Origin: Streptomyces sp. TLI_053
Lineage (GTDB): Bacteria; Actinomycetota; Actinomycetes; Streptomycetales; Streptomycetaceae
Assembly (NCBI RefSeq): GCF_900105395.1
Contig: NZ_LT629775.1
Coordinates: forward strand, 8,769,501-8,833,500
Direction: 5' to 3'
DNA: 64,000 nt
Shown here: in pieces, positions 7,901 to 15,449 of the stretch
Layout of the letters: each line of letters opens with the position of its first letter
Numbering within the stretch: the first letter of the stretch is position 1
Notes under the pieces: model-generated
The model's input: only the letters and a program-made list of their open reading frames with translations
Told to the model about the DNA's origin: nothing
The model's database searches: none
Made by a program: the position numbers and the translations under genes

Positions 7901-9304
7901 TTCTGCGGCCACGGACGCCGGCTCGACCAGCGGCTCGGGGAGCTCGGCGCGACCAGGATCGCTCCGCGCGCGGACTGCGAGCCCGACTACCAGGACGCGG
8001 CCGACCGGTGGTTGGAGCAGGTGGTGGCCGCGCTGGCCGCCCCGGCGGACCGCACCGCTCCCGCCGATCCCGGCGCCCCGGCGGACCGCACCACCCCGGC
8101 CGCTCCCGCCGCTCCGACCGCTGCGGTGCTGCCGCTGCCCCCGAAGGCCGTCCCCGCGCCCCGGACCGGGTACTCCAAGGAGTCGCCCTTCGGGGCCCGG
8201 ATGACCGGCAACCGGCTGCTCAGCCTGCCCGGCTCCGGCAAGGAGGTCCGGCAGTTCGCCTTCGGCACCGGGGACAGCCTCGGCGGTACCGGCGGCCTGG
8301 ACTACCGGGCCGGCGACGTCCTGGGCGTCCGGGCGCGGAACTGCCCCGAGCTGGTGGCCGAGTGGCTGGCCGTCACCGGCCTCGACCCGGAGGCGCCCGT
8401 CACCGTCCCCGGCGCCGGGGAGCTCCCGTTCGCCGAGGCCCTGGGCGGCCACCTGGAGATCGCCAGGATCACCCCGGACCTGCTCCGCTTCGCCGCCGAA
8501 CGGTCCGGCGACCGCGTCCTCAAGCGGCTGCTGCGGCCGGACAACACCGGGGAGCTGGCCAAGTGGACCTGGGGCCGGCAGGCCGTCGACGTGGCCGGCG
8601 CGCTGGCCGTACGGGCCGGGGCCGCCGACTGGGCGGCGGTGCTGAAGCCCCTCCAGCCCCGGCTGTACTCGATCTCCTCCAGCCCGCTCGTCCACCCGGA
8701 CGAGATCCGGGTGACCGTCTCGGTGGTCCGCCACCCGAACGGGGCCGGCCGGATCCGCAAGGGCGTTTGCTCCACCTACCTCGCCGACCGCGCGAGCGGC
8801 GGTCCGGTGCCGGTCTTCGTCCGGCCCACCGCGAGCTTCCGGCCCCCGGCGGACCCCGCCACCCCGATGATCATGATCGGTCCGGGCACCGGTGTGGCCC
8901 CGTTCATCGGCTTCCTGGAGGAGCGCCGGGCCCTCGGCCACACCGGGCCCAACTGGCTGTTCTTCGGCGAGCAGCGGCAGTCGACGGACTTCTACTACCG
9001 CGAGGAGCTGGCCGGCTTCCGGGCCTCGGGCCATCTGGACCGCCTGGACCTCGCCTTCTCCCGCGACCAGCGCAACAAGGTCTACGTCCAGGACCGGATG
9101 CGCGAGCACGGCCTCGGGCTCTGGGACTGGCTGCGGAACGGCGCCCACCTCTACGTCTGCGGCGACGCGGCCCGGATGGCCAGGGACGTGGACCGTGCCC
9201 TGCGCGAGATCGCGCGTACCCACGGCGGACTCGGCGAGGAGGAGGCCGCCGTGCACCTCAAGCAACTGGCCGCCGACAAGCGCTACGTGCGGGACGTCTA
9301 CTGA
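4937..9304 (+). CDS. Single-chain assimilatory nitrate reductase fused to CysJ-like flavoprotein
   Basis: This 1455-residue fusion contains its own electron-transfer chain. Residues 1 to about 720 form a molybdopterin oxidoreductase with an N-terminal [4Fe-4S] motif (C17, C20, C24, C58) and the long Mo-bis-MGD domain ending in the NTGRLQHQWHT region, as in NasC/NarB nitrate reductases. A linker holds the CysJ-like signature LTATERTYLAGFLAG (about 795). A flavodoxin domain with SQTGTAE follows (about 895-1035). A ferredoxin-NADP reductase-like module (about 1075-1455) contains RLYSISSSP, GPGTGVAPFIGF and the usual C-terminal aromatic (Y1455). NADPH electrons would pass through FAD and FMN to the Fe-S/Mo centre to reduce nitrate to nitrite. 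The GTG start follows GAGAGGGAG. Confidence 0.9.
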   Translation: MVTVPDPNPVERVRTVCSYCGVGCGMLLDVAVDGSTGRRTVVKSSGDRDHPVNAGRLCTKGATTADMLAAPGRLTTALVRAERGAEPVAEDVDAAISATARRLRAVLDEHGPDAVAFYVSGQMTLEAQYLANKLAKGFVRTSRIESNSRLCMASAGSGYKLSLGADGPPGSYRDLDRADVFLVIGSNMADCHPILFLRMMDRVKKAGAKLIVVDPRRTATADKADLFLRIRPGTDLALLNGLLHLLVENGDTDPAFIEEFTEGWEQMPGFLADYPPAEVARTTGLAEEDIRAAARLIGSAAEWTSCWTMGLNQSTHGTWNTNALVNLHLATGAICRPGSGPFSLTGQPNAMGGREMGYMGPGLPGQRSVLDPAERAFTEELWGLPPGTLRTEVGRGTVEMFSQMAAGEIKACWIICTNPVASVGNRKTVIAGLEAAELVITQDVFADTETNAYADVVLPAALWAETEGVLVNSERGLTLARPAADPAGGALPDWRIIARVACEMGFAEGFDYASAEEVFEEIKRAWNPKTGWDLRGVSYARLRDSPVQWPCADPDGPDRNPVRYLNDGVSQTLLERPDGSRPRLAFPTPSGRAVFFARPHLPPAELPDQDYPFCLNTGRLQHQWHTLTKTGRVAALNRLDPGPFVEIHPQDAEALGVADGDRLEVASRRGRAVLPAVVSDRVRPGDCFAPFHWNDLFGEYLSINAVTSDEVDPVSFQPELKVCAVALRPVAAPVPPEAAAPPAVESVAVVEPVAAREPASVGPVPSQLAALAGLLGVDSVEVPRLTATERTYLAGFLAGVPSAPAGGTGVPVLPAQAPVDPERARWVNGVLAGAYSRLAPGAPGATGAPGTTGAPWPAGESGPAEGPEAVGAVGADAGPGTGEGAAGPVRAVTVLWASQTGTAERIATGVAERLAAEGWQPLLLAMDEAGPGALVAGTPVLLITSTFGDGEAPDNGAGFWERVLAEAQPEAGGLRYAVLALGDSSYSDFCGHGRRLDQRLGELGATRIAPRADCEPDYQDAADRWLEQVVAALAAPADRTAPADPGAPADRTTPAAPAAPTAAVLPLPPKAVPAPRTGYSKESPFGARMTGNRLLSLPGSGKEVRQFAFGTGDSLGGTGGLDYRAGDVLGVRARNCPELVAEWLAVTGLDPEAPVTVPGAGELPFAEALGGHLEIARITPDLLRFAAERSGDRVLKRLLRPDNTGELAKWTWGRQAVDVAGALAVRAGAADWAAVLKPLQPRLYSISSSPLVHPDEIRVTVSVVRHPNGAGRIRKGVCSTYLADRASGGPVPVFVRPTASFRPPADPATPMIMIGPGTGVAPFIGFLEERRALGHTGPNWLFFGEQRQSTDFYYREELAGFRASGHLDRLDLAFSRDQRNKVYVQDRMREHGLGLWDWLRNGAHLYVCGDAARMARDVDRALREIARTHGGLGEEEAAVHLKQLAADKRYVRDVY

Positions 9305-9343
9305 CCCCGTGCCTCGTCCGCTCGCGGTCGTCCCGACGGGAAC

Positions 9344-9379
9344 GGTCCTGCGGGTCCTGCGGGTCCTGCGGGTCCCGGG
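9344..9379. repeat. 9-bp tandem repeat GGTCCTGCG
   Basis: There are three exact copies of GGTCCTGCG (from 9344, 9353 and 9362) and a decayed fourth. They lie in the spacer between the nitrate reductase stop and the LacI-regulator promoter. Nearly the same 9-mer array recurs inside the kinase gene near 44.6 kb. Confidence 0.8.
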
Positions 9380-9433
9380 AGTCCTGCGAGGCCTGGATGT
9401 CCCGCGCGTTCCGCGCATTCCGACGTAAACGGT

Positions 9434-9475
9434 CTTGCACAATGATGCAAGCCGTTTGCGTTCCTGCTCTAGACT
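9434..9475 (+). promoter_or_regulatory. Promoter/operator of the LacI regulator gene; leaderless start
   Basis: An inverted repeat, CTTGCA-N6-TGCAAG (9434-9451), overlaps a second one, GCAA-N5-TTGC (9447-9459). A TAGACT -10 box lies at 9470-9475. Only seven bases separate this box from the ATG at 9483, and no ribosome binding site is visible, so the transcript is probably leaderless. The inverted repeats are typical LacI-family operators and suggest autoregulation. Confidence 0.6.
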
Positions 9476-9482
9476 CCCCGTC

Positions 9483-10496
9483 ATGACGCGAAGACTTGCC
9501 GAGGTGGCCAAGAAGGTCGGTGTGAGCGAGGCGACGGTCAGCCGTGTGCTCAACGACAAGCCCGGCGTCTCGGACGCGACCCGGGCGGCGGTGCTGACCG
9601 CGCTGGACGTGCTCGGCTACGAGCGGCCCACCCAGCTGCGCGGGGAGCGGGCCAGGCTGGTCGGCCTCGTGCTGCCCGAGCTCCAGAACCCGATCTTCCC
9701 GGCCTTCGCCGAGGCCGTCGGCGGCGCCCTGTCCGGCCACGGGTTCACCCCGGTGCTCTGCACCCAGACCGCCGGCGGGGTGTCGGAGGCGGACTACGTC
9801 GACCTGCTGCTCGCCCAGCAGGTCTCCGGGGTGGTCTTCTTCGGCGGCCTCTACGCGCAGGGCGACGCCCCGCACGACCACTACGCCCGGCTGGCCGAGC
9901 GCAGCCTGCCGACGGTGCTGCTGAACGCGGCCGTCGACGACCTCGGCTTCCCCCGGGTCTCCTGCGACGACGCGGTCGCCGTCGAGCAGGCCTTCGGGCA
10001 CCTGCGGCAGCTGGGGCACCGACGGGTGGGTCTGGTGCTCGGTCCGGCCGACCACGTGCCGTCCCGGCGCAAGCTGGCCGCGGCCGGGGCCGCCGCCGAG
10101 CGGCTCGGCCTGGAGCTGCCGGACGACTGCGTCGAGCGGGCGCTGTTCTCCCTGGAGGGCGGGCAGGCCGCGACCACCCGACTGCTGCGCCGCGGGGTCA
10201 CCGGCGTGGTCTGCGCGAGCGACCCGCTCGCCCTCGGGGCGATCCGGGCGGTGCGGCGCGCCGGGCTCACCGTGCCGCACGACGTCTCGGTGATCGGTTA
10301 CGACGACTCCTCCTTCATGACCTGCACCGATCCGCCGCTGACCACCGTCCGGCAGCCGATCGACGCGATGGGCAGGGCCGTGGTGGAGCTGCTGGTCGGG
10401 GAGATCGGCGGGGTCCGGGTCACCCACGACGAGCTGCTGTTCGAGCCGGAGCTGGTGGTGCGGGGGTCGACCGCGCCGGCGCGCGGGCGCGACTGA
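9483..10496 (+). CDS. LacI-family transcriptional regulator
   Basis: The 337-residue product starts with the LacI helix-turn-helix and hinge (residues 1-55; LAEVAKKVGVSEATVSRVLN). A periplasmic-binding-protein-like effector domain follows (about 60-330) with the usual VIGYDDSSF and PPLTTVRQP segments. Family members sense a sugar and repress transport and hydrolase genes. The next genes are an alpha-glucanase, a sugar ABC importer and an alpha-glucosidase, so an alpha-glucoside effector is likely (inference). A longer frame exists upstream, but the 9483 ATG is preferred because the helix-turn-helix begins there and the promoter lies just before it. A strong terminator follows the gene. Confidence 0.9.
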   Translation: MTRRLAEVAKKVGVSEATVSRVLNDKPGVSDATRAAVLTALDVLGYERPTQLRGERARLVGLVLPELQNPIFPAFAEAVGGALSGHGFTPVLCTQTAGGVSEADYVDLLLAQQVSGVVFFGGLYAQGDAPHDHYARLAERSLPTVLLNAAVDDLGFPRVSCDDAVAVEQAFGHLRQLGHRRVGLVLGPADHVPSRRKLAAAGAAAERLGLELPDDCVERALFSLEGGQAATTRLLRRGVTGVVCASDPLALGAIRAVRRAGLTVPHDVSVIGYDDSSFMTCTDPPLTTVRQPIDAMGRAVVELLVGEIGGVRVTHDELLFEPELVVRGSTAPARGRD

Positions 10497-10557
10497 CACG
10501 AGGGCCCGGGCGGGAGCCGGGCGGGGAGCGGGCAGGACCGGGCGCGGGAGCGGGACA

Positions 10558-10590
10558 GCGGCGGGCACCTTCGGGTGCCCGCCGCATTTT
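10558..10590 (+). terminator. Rho-independent terminator after the LacI regulator
   Basis: A perfect 12-bp stem (GCGGCGGGCACC with GGTGCCCGCCGC) closes on a TTCG tetraloop and is followed by ATTTT. It ends transcription between the regulator and the glucanase gene. Confidence 0.9.
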
Positions 10591-10615
10591 CGTGTACCCA
10601 CCGTGACCCGGTCCG

Positions 10616-10712
10616 TTGACATGCCCGTAGCCCCGCTGTAACTGTTGGATGCCACACCGCAAAAGTGCGACAGAACCTTGTCGTTTTTCTGATCGCGCTT
10701 TTCTGATCGCGC
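10616..10712 (+). promoter_or_regulatory. Glucanase promoter region with 14-bp tandem repeat
   Basis: TTGACA at 10616-10621 is followed, 17 nt later, by a weak -10 candidate TAACTG. Downstream, TTTTCTGATCGCGC occurs twice in direct tandem (10685-10698 and 10699-10712). The repeat lies between the promoter and the glucanase start and could be an activator or repressor site. It differs from the inverted repeats near the LacI gene. Confidence 0.45.
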
Positions 10713-10845
10713 CCGTCGGGCTCTTCGACGCGGCCAGCTCCGTACAGCCCCGGGCCGCCGCCGAGGACGCCGTCGGCCCGCCCCCCGGCCGGCCCACGCC
10801 CGGCCGGTCCACCGGTACCGGTATCGATCAGAGACAGAGGGACTC

Positions 10846-13800
10846 ATGCACCTGACCCGTATCCTCCGACGACTGACGGCAGCGTCGGTCGCGGTGGGGA
10901 TGCTCCTGCTCGGGGGGCCGGTCGCACCGGTCGCCCACGCGGCGGGCGGCCCCAACCTCGCGGCCGGCCGCACGGTCACCGCCAGCAGTGCCAACGGCCA
11001 GTACGTCGCGCGCAACGTCAACGACGGTGACCGGTCCAGCTATTGGGAGAGTGCCGGCAACGCGCTGCCGCAGTGGATCCAGGTCGACCTGGGCAGCGCG
11101 CTCAGTGTCGACCAGGTCGTGCTCGAACTCCCGGCCGGCTGGGAGAGCCGCAACGAGACGCTGACCCTGCTCGGCTCCACCGACGGCACCGGCTTCGCCA
11201 CCGTGGTCGGCTCCGCCGTGCGGACCTTCGACCGGGCCGGCGGCAACGCCGTCCGGCTCGACTTCGGCGCCACCACCGCCCGCTACCTGCGGGTGCAGGT
11301 GACGGCCAACGACGTCTGGCCGGCCGCCCAGATCTCCGAGTTCGAGGTCTACGGCACCGCCACCGCCTCCAGTGACCTGCTCCGGGGGCGCCCGCTGACC
11401 GCCAGCAGCTCCACCGCGTCCTATCCCGCGGCCAACGCGGGCGACGGCGACCGGTCCAGCTACTGGGAGAGCGCCAACAACGCCTTCCCGCAGTGGATCC
11501 AGGGCGACCTGGGGGCGGCCGTCCCGGTGAGCCGGCTGGTGCTGGGCCTGCCCGTCGGCTGGGAGCGCCGCACCCAGACGCTGAAGGTCCAGGGCTCGAC
11601 CGACGGCAGCGCCTTCACCGACCTGCTGCCCTCGGCGTCCTACACCTTCGACCCGCAGGGCGGGAACACCGCCGGCGTCGACCTGCCGACCGTGACCACC
11701 CGGTTCCTGCGGCTGCTGGTCACCGCCAACTCGGTATGGCCCGCCGCACAGTTGGCCTCCTTCGAGGTCTACGGCCCGAAGGGCGGCGACACCCGGGCGC
11801 CGAGCGCGCCGACCGGACTGGCGTACAGCCAGGCGGGGCCGGGGCAGATCCGGCTGAGCTGGCTGGCGTCCACCGACGACGTCGGTGTGACCGGCTACGA
11901 CCTCTACGCGGACGGGCAGTTGCTGACCAGCGTGGGCGGTTCGGTGCTGTCGTACACCGACAGCCGCCCCGACAGCGCCACCGTCTCCTACTACGTGAAG
12001 GCCAAGGACGCGGCGGGCAACCAGTCGCCGAACAGCAACACCGTCACCCGCACCGGCCAGGGCGGTGACACCCGGGCGCCGAGCGCGCCGACCGGGCTGG
12101 CGTACAGCCAGGCGGGGCCGGGGCAGATCCGGCTGAGCTGGTCGGCGTCCACCGACGACGTCGGTGTGACCGGCTACGACCTCTACGCGGACGGGCAGTT
12201 GCTGACCAGCGTGGGCGGTTCGGTGCTGTCGTACACCGACAGCCGCCCCGACAGCGCCACCGTCTCCTACTACGTGAAGGCCAAGGACGCGGCGGGCAAC
12301 CTCTCGGCCGCGAGCAACACCGTGACCCGGGCCGGCAGCACGGGCGGCACCAACCTGGCGGCGGGCCGCGCCATCACCGCCTCCTCCACCGTCCACACCT
12401 TCGTCGCCACCAACGCCAACGACAACGACGTCACCACCTACTGGGAGGGGGCCGGCGGCAGCTACCCGAGCGTGCTCACGGTGGCGCTGGGCGCGAACGC
12501 CGACACCGAGGCGGTCGTGCTGAAGCTCGACCCGTCGGCGGCCTGGTCCACCCGGACCCAGACCGTCGAGGTGCTGGGCCGGGAGCAGAGCGCCACGGCC
12601 TTCACCTCCCTGGTGGCGCCGAAGTCCTACACCTTCGACCAGCCGGGCGGGAACACCGTCACCGTCCCCGTGAGCGCCAGGGTGGCCGACGTCCAGCTGC
12701 GGATCACCGCCAACTCCGGTGCCCCGGCCGGGCAGGTCGCCGAGTTCCAGGTGGTCGGGCGGCCCGCGCCGAATCCGGACCTGGTGGTCACCGGTCTCAC
12801 CGCGGCCCCGGCCGAACCGCTGGAGAGCGACCCGGTCACACTGTCGGCGACCGTGCGCAACGCCGGGCCCGCCCCCGCCGGACCGAGCGCCGTCACCTTC
12901 TACCTGGGCACCGCCAAGGCCGGCACCGCGCAGGTCGGGGCACTGGCCGCCGGCGCCTCCGCCACCGTCTCGGTACAGGCCGCTCCGCAGGCCGCGGGCA
13001 GCTACCCGCTCACCGCGAAGGCCGACGAGGCCAACGCCGTGATCGAGCAGGACGAGTCCAACAACAGCTGGACCGCTCCCGCCCCGCTCACCGTCCGCCC
13101 CGTCCCGGGCTCGGACCTGCTGGCGGCCCCGGTCGCCTGGTCGCCGTCCAACCCGGCCGCGGGCAACCCGGTGGACTTCACCGTGGCGATCCGCAACCAG
13201 GGCAGCAGCGCCTCGGCGGCCGGAGCCCACGGTGTCACGCTGACCGTCACCGACGCCGCCACCGGCGCCGTGGTGAAGACCCTGACCGGGTCGTACACCG
13301 GGGTGATCGCTCCGGGCACCACCACCGCCCCGGTCCGGCTCGGCAGTTGGACGGCGGGCAACGGCCGCTACACCGTGCGGACGGTGATCGCGCCGGACGC
13401 CGACGAGCCGGCCGTCAAGCAGGGCAACAACACCAGCACGCAGCAGCTCTACGTCGGCCGCGGCGCCAACCTGCCGTTCGACACCTACGAGGCCGAGGAC
13501 GGCGTGCTGGCCGGCGGCGCGGCCGTGGTCGGGCCCAACCGCACCATCGGCGACCTCGCCGGCGAGGCGTCCGGGCGCCGCGCCGTGACGCTGGACCGCA
13601 CCGGCGCCTCGGTGGAGTTCACGGCCAAGGCACCGACCAACACTCTGGTCACCCGCTTCTCCATCCCCGACTCGGCCTCCGGCGGCGGCACGGACGCCAC
13701 CCTGGACGTGTACGTGGACGGCACCTTCCTCAAGTCCGTCGACCTCACCTCCCGGTACGCCTGGCTGTACGGCGCCGAGGCCTCGCCCGGCAACTCGCCC

Positions 13801-15138
13801 GCCGCGGGCAGCCCCCGGCACATCTACGACGAGGCGAACGTGCTGCTCGGGACGACCGTCCCGGCCGGGGCGAAGATCCGGCTGCAGAAGGACGCCGCCA
13901 ACACCAGCAGCTACGCGATCGACTTCGTCGGGCTGGAGCAGGCGGTGCAGCAGCCGAACCCGGACCCGGCGAAGTACGCGGTGCCGGCCGGCTTCGGCCA
14001 CCAGGACGTCCAGGACGCCCTGGACCGGGTGCGGATGGACACCACCGGGACCCTGGTCGGCGTCTACCTGCCCGCCGGCGACTACCGGACGGCGAGCAAG
14101 TTCCAGGTGTACGGCAAGCCGGTCAAGGTGATCGGCGCCGGACCGTGGTTCACCCGCTTCCGGGCCCCGGCCGACCAGTCCAACACGGACATCGGCTTCC
14201 GCGCCGAGGCGAGCGCCAACGGCTCGACCTTCGCCGGCTTCGCCTACTTCGGCAACTACACCTCGCGGATCGACGGCCCGGGCAAGGTGTTCGACTTCTC
14301 CAACGTCTCCGGGATCACCATCGACAACATCTGGGCCGAGCACATGGTCTGCCTGTACTGGGGCGCCAACACGGACTCGATGCGGATCACCAACTCCAGG
14401 ATCCGCGACACCTTCGCCGACGGCGTCAACATGACCAACGGCTCGACCGACAACCTGGTCTCCAACAACGAGGCCAGGGCGACCGGCGACGACTCCTTCG
14501 CGCTGTTCTCGGCGATCGACGCCGGCGGCGCGGACGAGAAGAACAACGTCTACGAGAACCTCACCAGCATCCTCACCTGGCGCGCGGCCGGCATCGCCGT
14601 GTACGGCGGTTACGCCAACACCTTCCGCAACATCCACATCGCCGACACCCTCTGCTACGCCGGGGTGACCATCTCCTCGCTGGACTTCGGCTACCCGATG
14701 AACGGCTTCGGGACCGACCCGACCAACCTCCAGAACATCTCGATCGTCCGCGCCGGCGGCCACTTCTGGGGCGCGCAGACCTTCCCCGGGATCTGGGTCT
14801 TCTCGGCCTCCAAGAAGCTGCAGGGGATCCGGGTCAGCGACGTGGACATCGTCGACCCCACCTACAGCGGCATCATGTTCCAGACCAACTACAGCGGCGG
14901 ACAGCCGCAGAACCCGGTCACCGACACGGTGTTCACCAACATCGCGATCAGCGGGGCCCGGCGCAGCGGTGACGCCTTCGACGCGAAGTCCGGTTTCGGC
15001 GTCTGGGCCAATGAGCTGCCCGAGCCCGGGCAGGGCCCGGCGGTCGGTGAGGTGACGTTCAATCACCTCACGATGAACGGCAACGCGGTCGACATCCGCA
15101 ACACGACCCCCGGCTTCCGGATCATCGTCAACCCGTAG
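10846..15138 (+). CDS. Secreted multidomain GH87-type alpha-1,3-glucanase (mycodextranase-like)
   Basis: This 1430-residue secreted enzyme has a signal peptide (1-33, ending VAHAA) and two discoidin domains (about 36-310). Two near-identical fibronectin III modules (313-498), a third discoidin-like domain (503-640), two CARDB-type domains (about 645-865) and a CBM6-like module (about 875-1030) follow. The C-terminal right-handed beta-helix (about 1045-1430) contains DGVNMTNG and RATGDDSF. The acidic residues D1192, D1215 and D1216 have the 23/24 spacing that I recall for the catalytic Asp trio of GH87 glucanases (Paenibacillus Agl-FH1). The module order also resembles those enzymes. It would cut alpha-1,3-glucan or nigeran outside the cell and feed the importer encoded downstream. 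The ATG follows GAGGG. Confidence 0.8.
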   Translation: MHLTRILRRLTAASVAVGMLLLGGPVAPVAHAAGGPNLAAGRTVTASSANGQYVARNVNDGDRSSYWESAGNALPQWIQVDLGSALSVDQVVLELPAGWESRNETLTLLGSTDGTGFATVVGSAVRTFDRAGGNAVRLDFGATTARYLRVQVTANDVWPAAQISEFEVYGTATASSDLLRGRPLTASSSTASYPAANAGDGDRSSYWESANNAFPQWIQGDLGAAVPVSRLVLGLPVGWERRTQTLKVQGSTDGSAFTDLLPSASYTFDPQGGNTAGVDLPTVTTRFLRLLVTANSVWPAAQLASFEVYGPKGGDTRAPSAPTGLAYSQAGPGQIRLSWLASTDDVGVTGYDLYADGQLLTSVGGSVLSYTDSRPDSATVSYYVKAKDAAGNQSPNSNTVTRTGQGGDTRAPSAPTGLAYSQAGPGQIRLSWSASTDDVGVTGYDLYADGQLLTSVGGSVLSYTDSRPDSATVSYYVKAKDAAGNLSAASNTVTRAGSTGGTNLAAGRAITASSTVHTFVATNANDNDVTTYWEGAGGSYPSVLTVALGANADTEAVVLKLDPSAAWSTRTQTVEVLGREQSATAFTSLVAPKSYTFDQPGGNTVTVPVSARVADVQLRITANSGAPAGQVAEFQVVGRPAPNPDLVVTGLTAAPAEPLESDPVTLSATVRNAGPAPAGPSAVTFYLGTAKAGTAQVGALAAGASATVSVQAAPQAAGSYPLTAKADEANAVIEQDESNNSWTAPAPLTVRPVPGSDLLAAPVAWSPSNPAAGNPVDFTVAIRNQGSSASAAGAHGVTLTVTDAATGAVVKTLTGSYTGVIAPGTTTAPVRLGSWTAGNGRYTVRTVIAPDADEPAVKQGNNTSTQQLYVGRGANLPFDTYEAEDGVLAGGAAVVGPNRTIGDLAGEASGRRAVTLDRTGASVEFTAKAPTNTLVTRFSIPDSASGGGTDATLDVYVDGTFLKSVDLTSRYAWLYGAEASPGNSPAAGSPRHIYDEANVLLGTTVPAGAKIRLQKDAANTSSYAIDFVGLEQAVQQPNPDPAKYAVPAGFGHQDVQDALDRVRMDTTGTLVGVYLPAGDYRTASKFQVYGKPVKVIGAGPWFTRFRAPADQSNTDIGFRAEASANGSTFAGFAYFGNYTSRIDGPGKVFDFSNVSGITIDNIWAEHMVCLYWGANTDSMRITNSRIRDTFADGVNMTNGSTDNLVSNNEARATGDDSFALFSAIDAGGADEKNNVYENLTSILTWRAAGIAVYGGYANTFRNIHIADTLCYAGVTISSLDFGYPMNGFGTDPTNLQNISIVRAGGHFWGAQTFPGIWVFSASKKLQGIRVSDVDIVDPTYSGIMFQTNYSGGQPQNPVTDTVFTNIAISGARRSGDAFDAKSGFGVWANELPEPGQGPAVGEVTFNHLTMNGNAVDIRNTTPGFRIIVNP
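11782..12339 (+). repeat. Two tandem 279-bp copies encoding fibronectin III modules
   Basis: Copy 1 is 11782-12060 and copy 2 is 12061-12339. They differ at only four positions in the first 240 nt, with a run of over 150 identical bases, and diverge mostly in the last 30 nt. This is an in-frame (93-codon) recent duplication or gene-conversion tract inside the glucanase gene. Confidence 0.95.
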
Positions 15139-15173
15139 GACCCGTCACCCGTTCAGGACCCGTCGTCCACGGT

Positions 15174-15213
15174 CCGGGCAGGGCGGGCGCCCCGGTGCGC
15201 CCGCCCTGCCCGG
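15174..15213 (+). terminator. Terminator-like hairpin after the glucanase
   Basis: A perfect 17-bp stem (15174-15190 with 15197-15213) and 6-nt loop lie 36 nt after the stop codon. There is no U-tract, which is common for streptomycete terminators. Confidence 0.75.
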
Positions 15214-15273
15214 GCTGCCCGCGTGCGGCTCGCACGGTCTTCTGCCCGCCCCCTTCTGCCCGCTCCCGGTCTC

Positions 15274-15346
15274 CGCAAGCCATCTGTCAGAAGTTTGCGA
15301 GTTTGCGTCGAGATATTGCGGACGGCGCTTGCGGACTGCTTAAGTG
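15274..15346 (+). promoter_or_regulatory. Promoter/operator region of the sugar ABC operon
   Basis: This is a relatively AT-rich patch about 105-180 nt before the lipoprotein gene. It holds GCAAGCC, two direct TTTGCG copies 8 bp apart (15294, 15302) and further TTGCG words at 15317 and 15330. GCAAGCC and TTTGCG are also the words of the inverted repeat in front of the LacI gene, so the same repressor may bind both. The exact -10 and -35 boxes are unclear. Confidence 0.4.
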
Positions 15347-15449
15347 AGGCCACCGCCCGGCGATGCCCCTTCCGCCGAGGCACCCCCACCCGGAACCGCG
15401 GGGCCCGCGCGTCCCGCTCCGCCCCGCCGCTCGAAAGGGCCCACCACCC

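Noticed and set aside
4838..9559. Very long open frame on the minus strand opposite the nitrate reductase gene
   Set aside because: Its translation is Arg/Gly/Pro/His-rich without domain motifs. The opposite frame has complete nitrate reductase and flavoprotein signatures. High GC content removes stop codons from shadow frames.
10828..15066. 1412-codon minus-strand frame opposite the glucanase
   Set aside because: Composition (Gly/Val/Arg/His repeats) mirrors the sense repeats. No start signal or domain is present.
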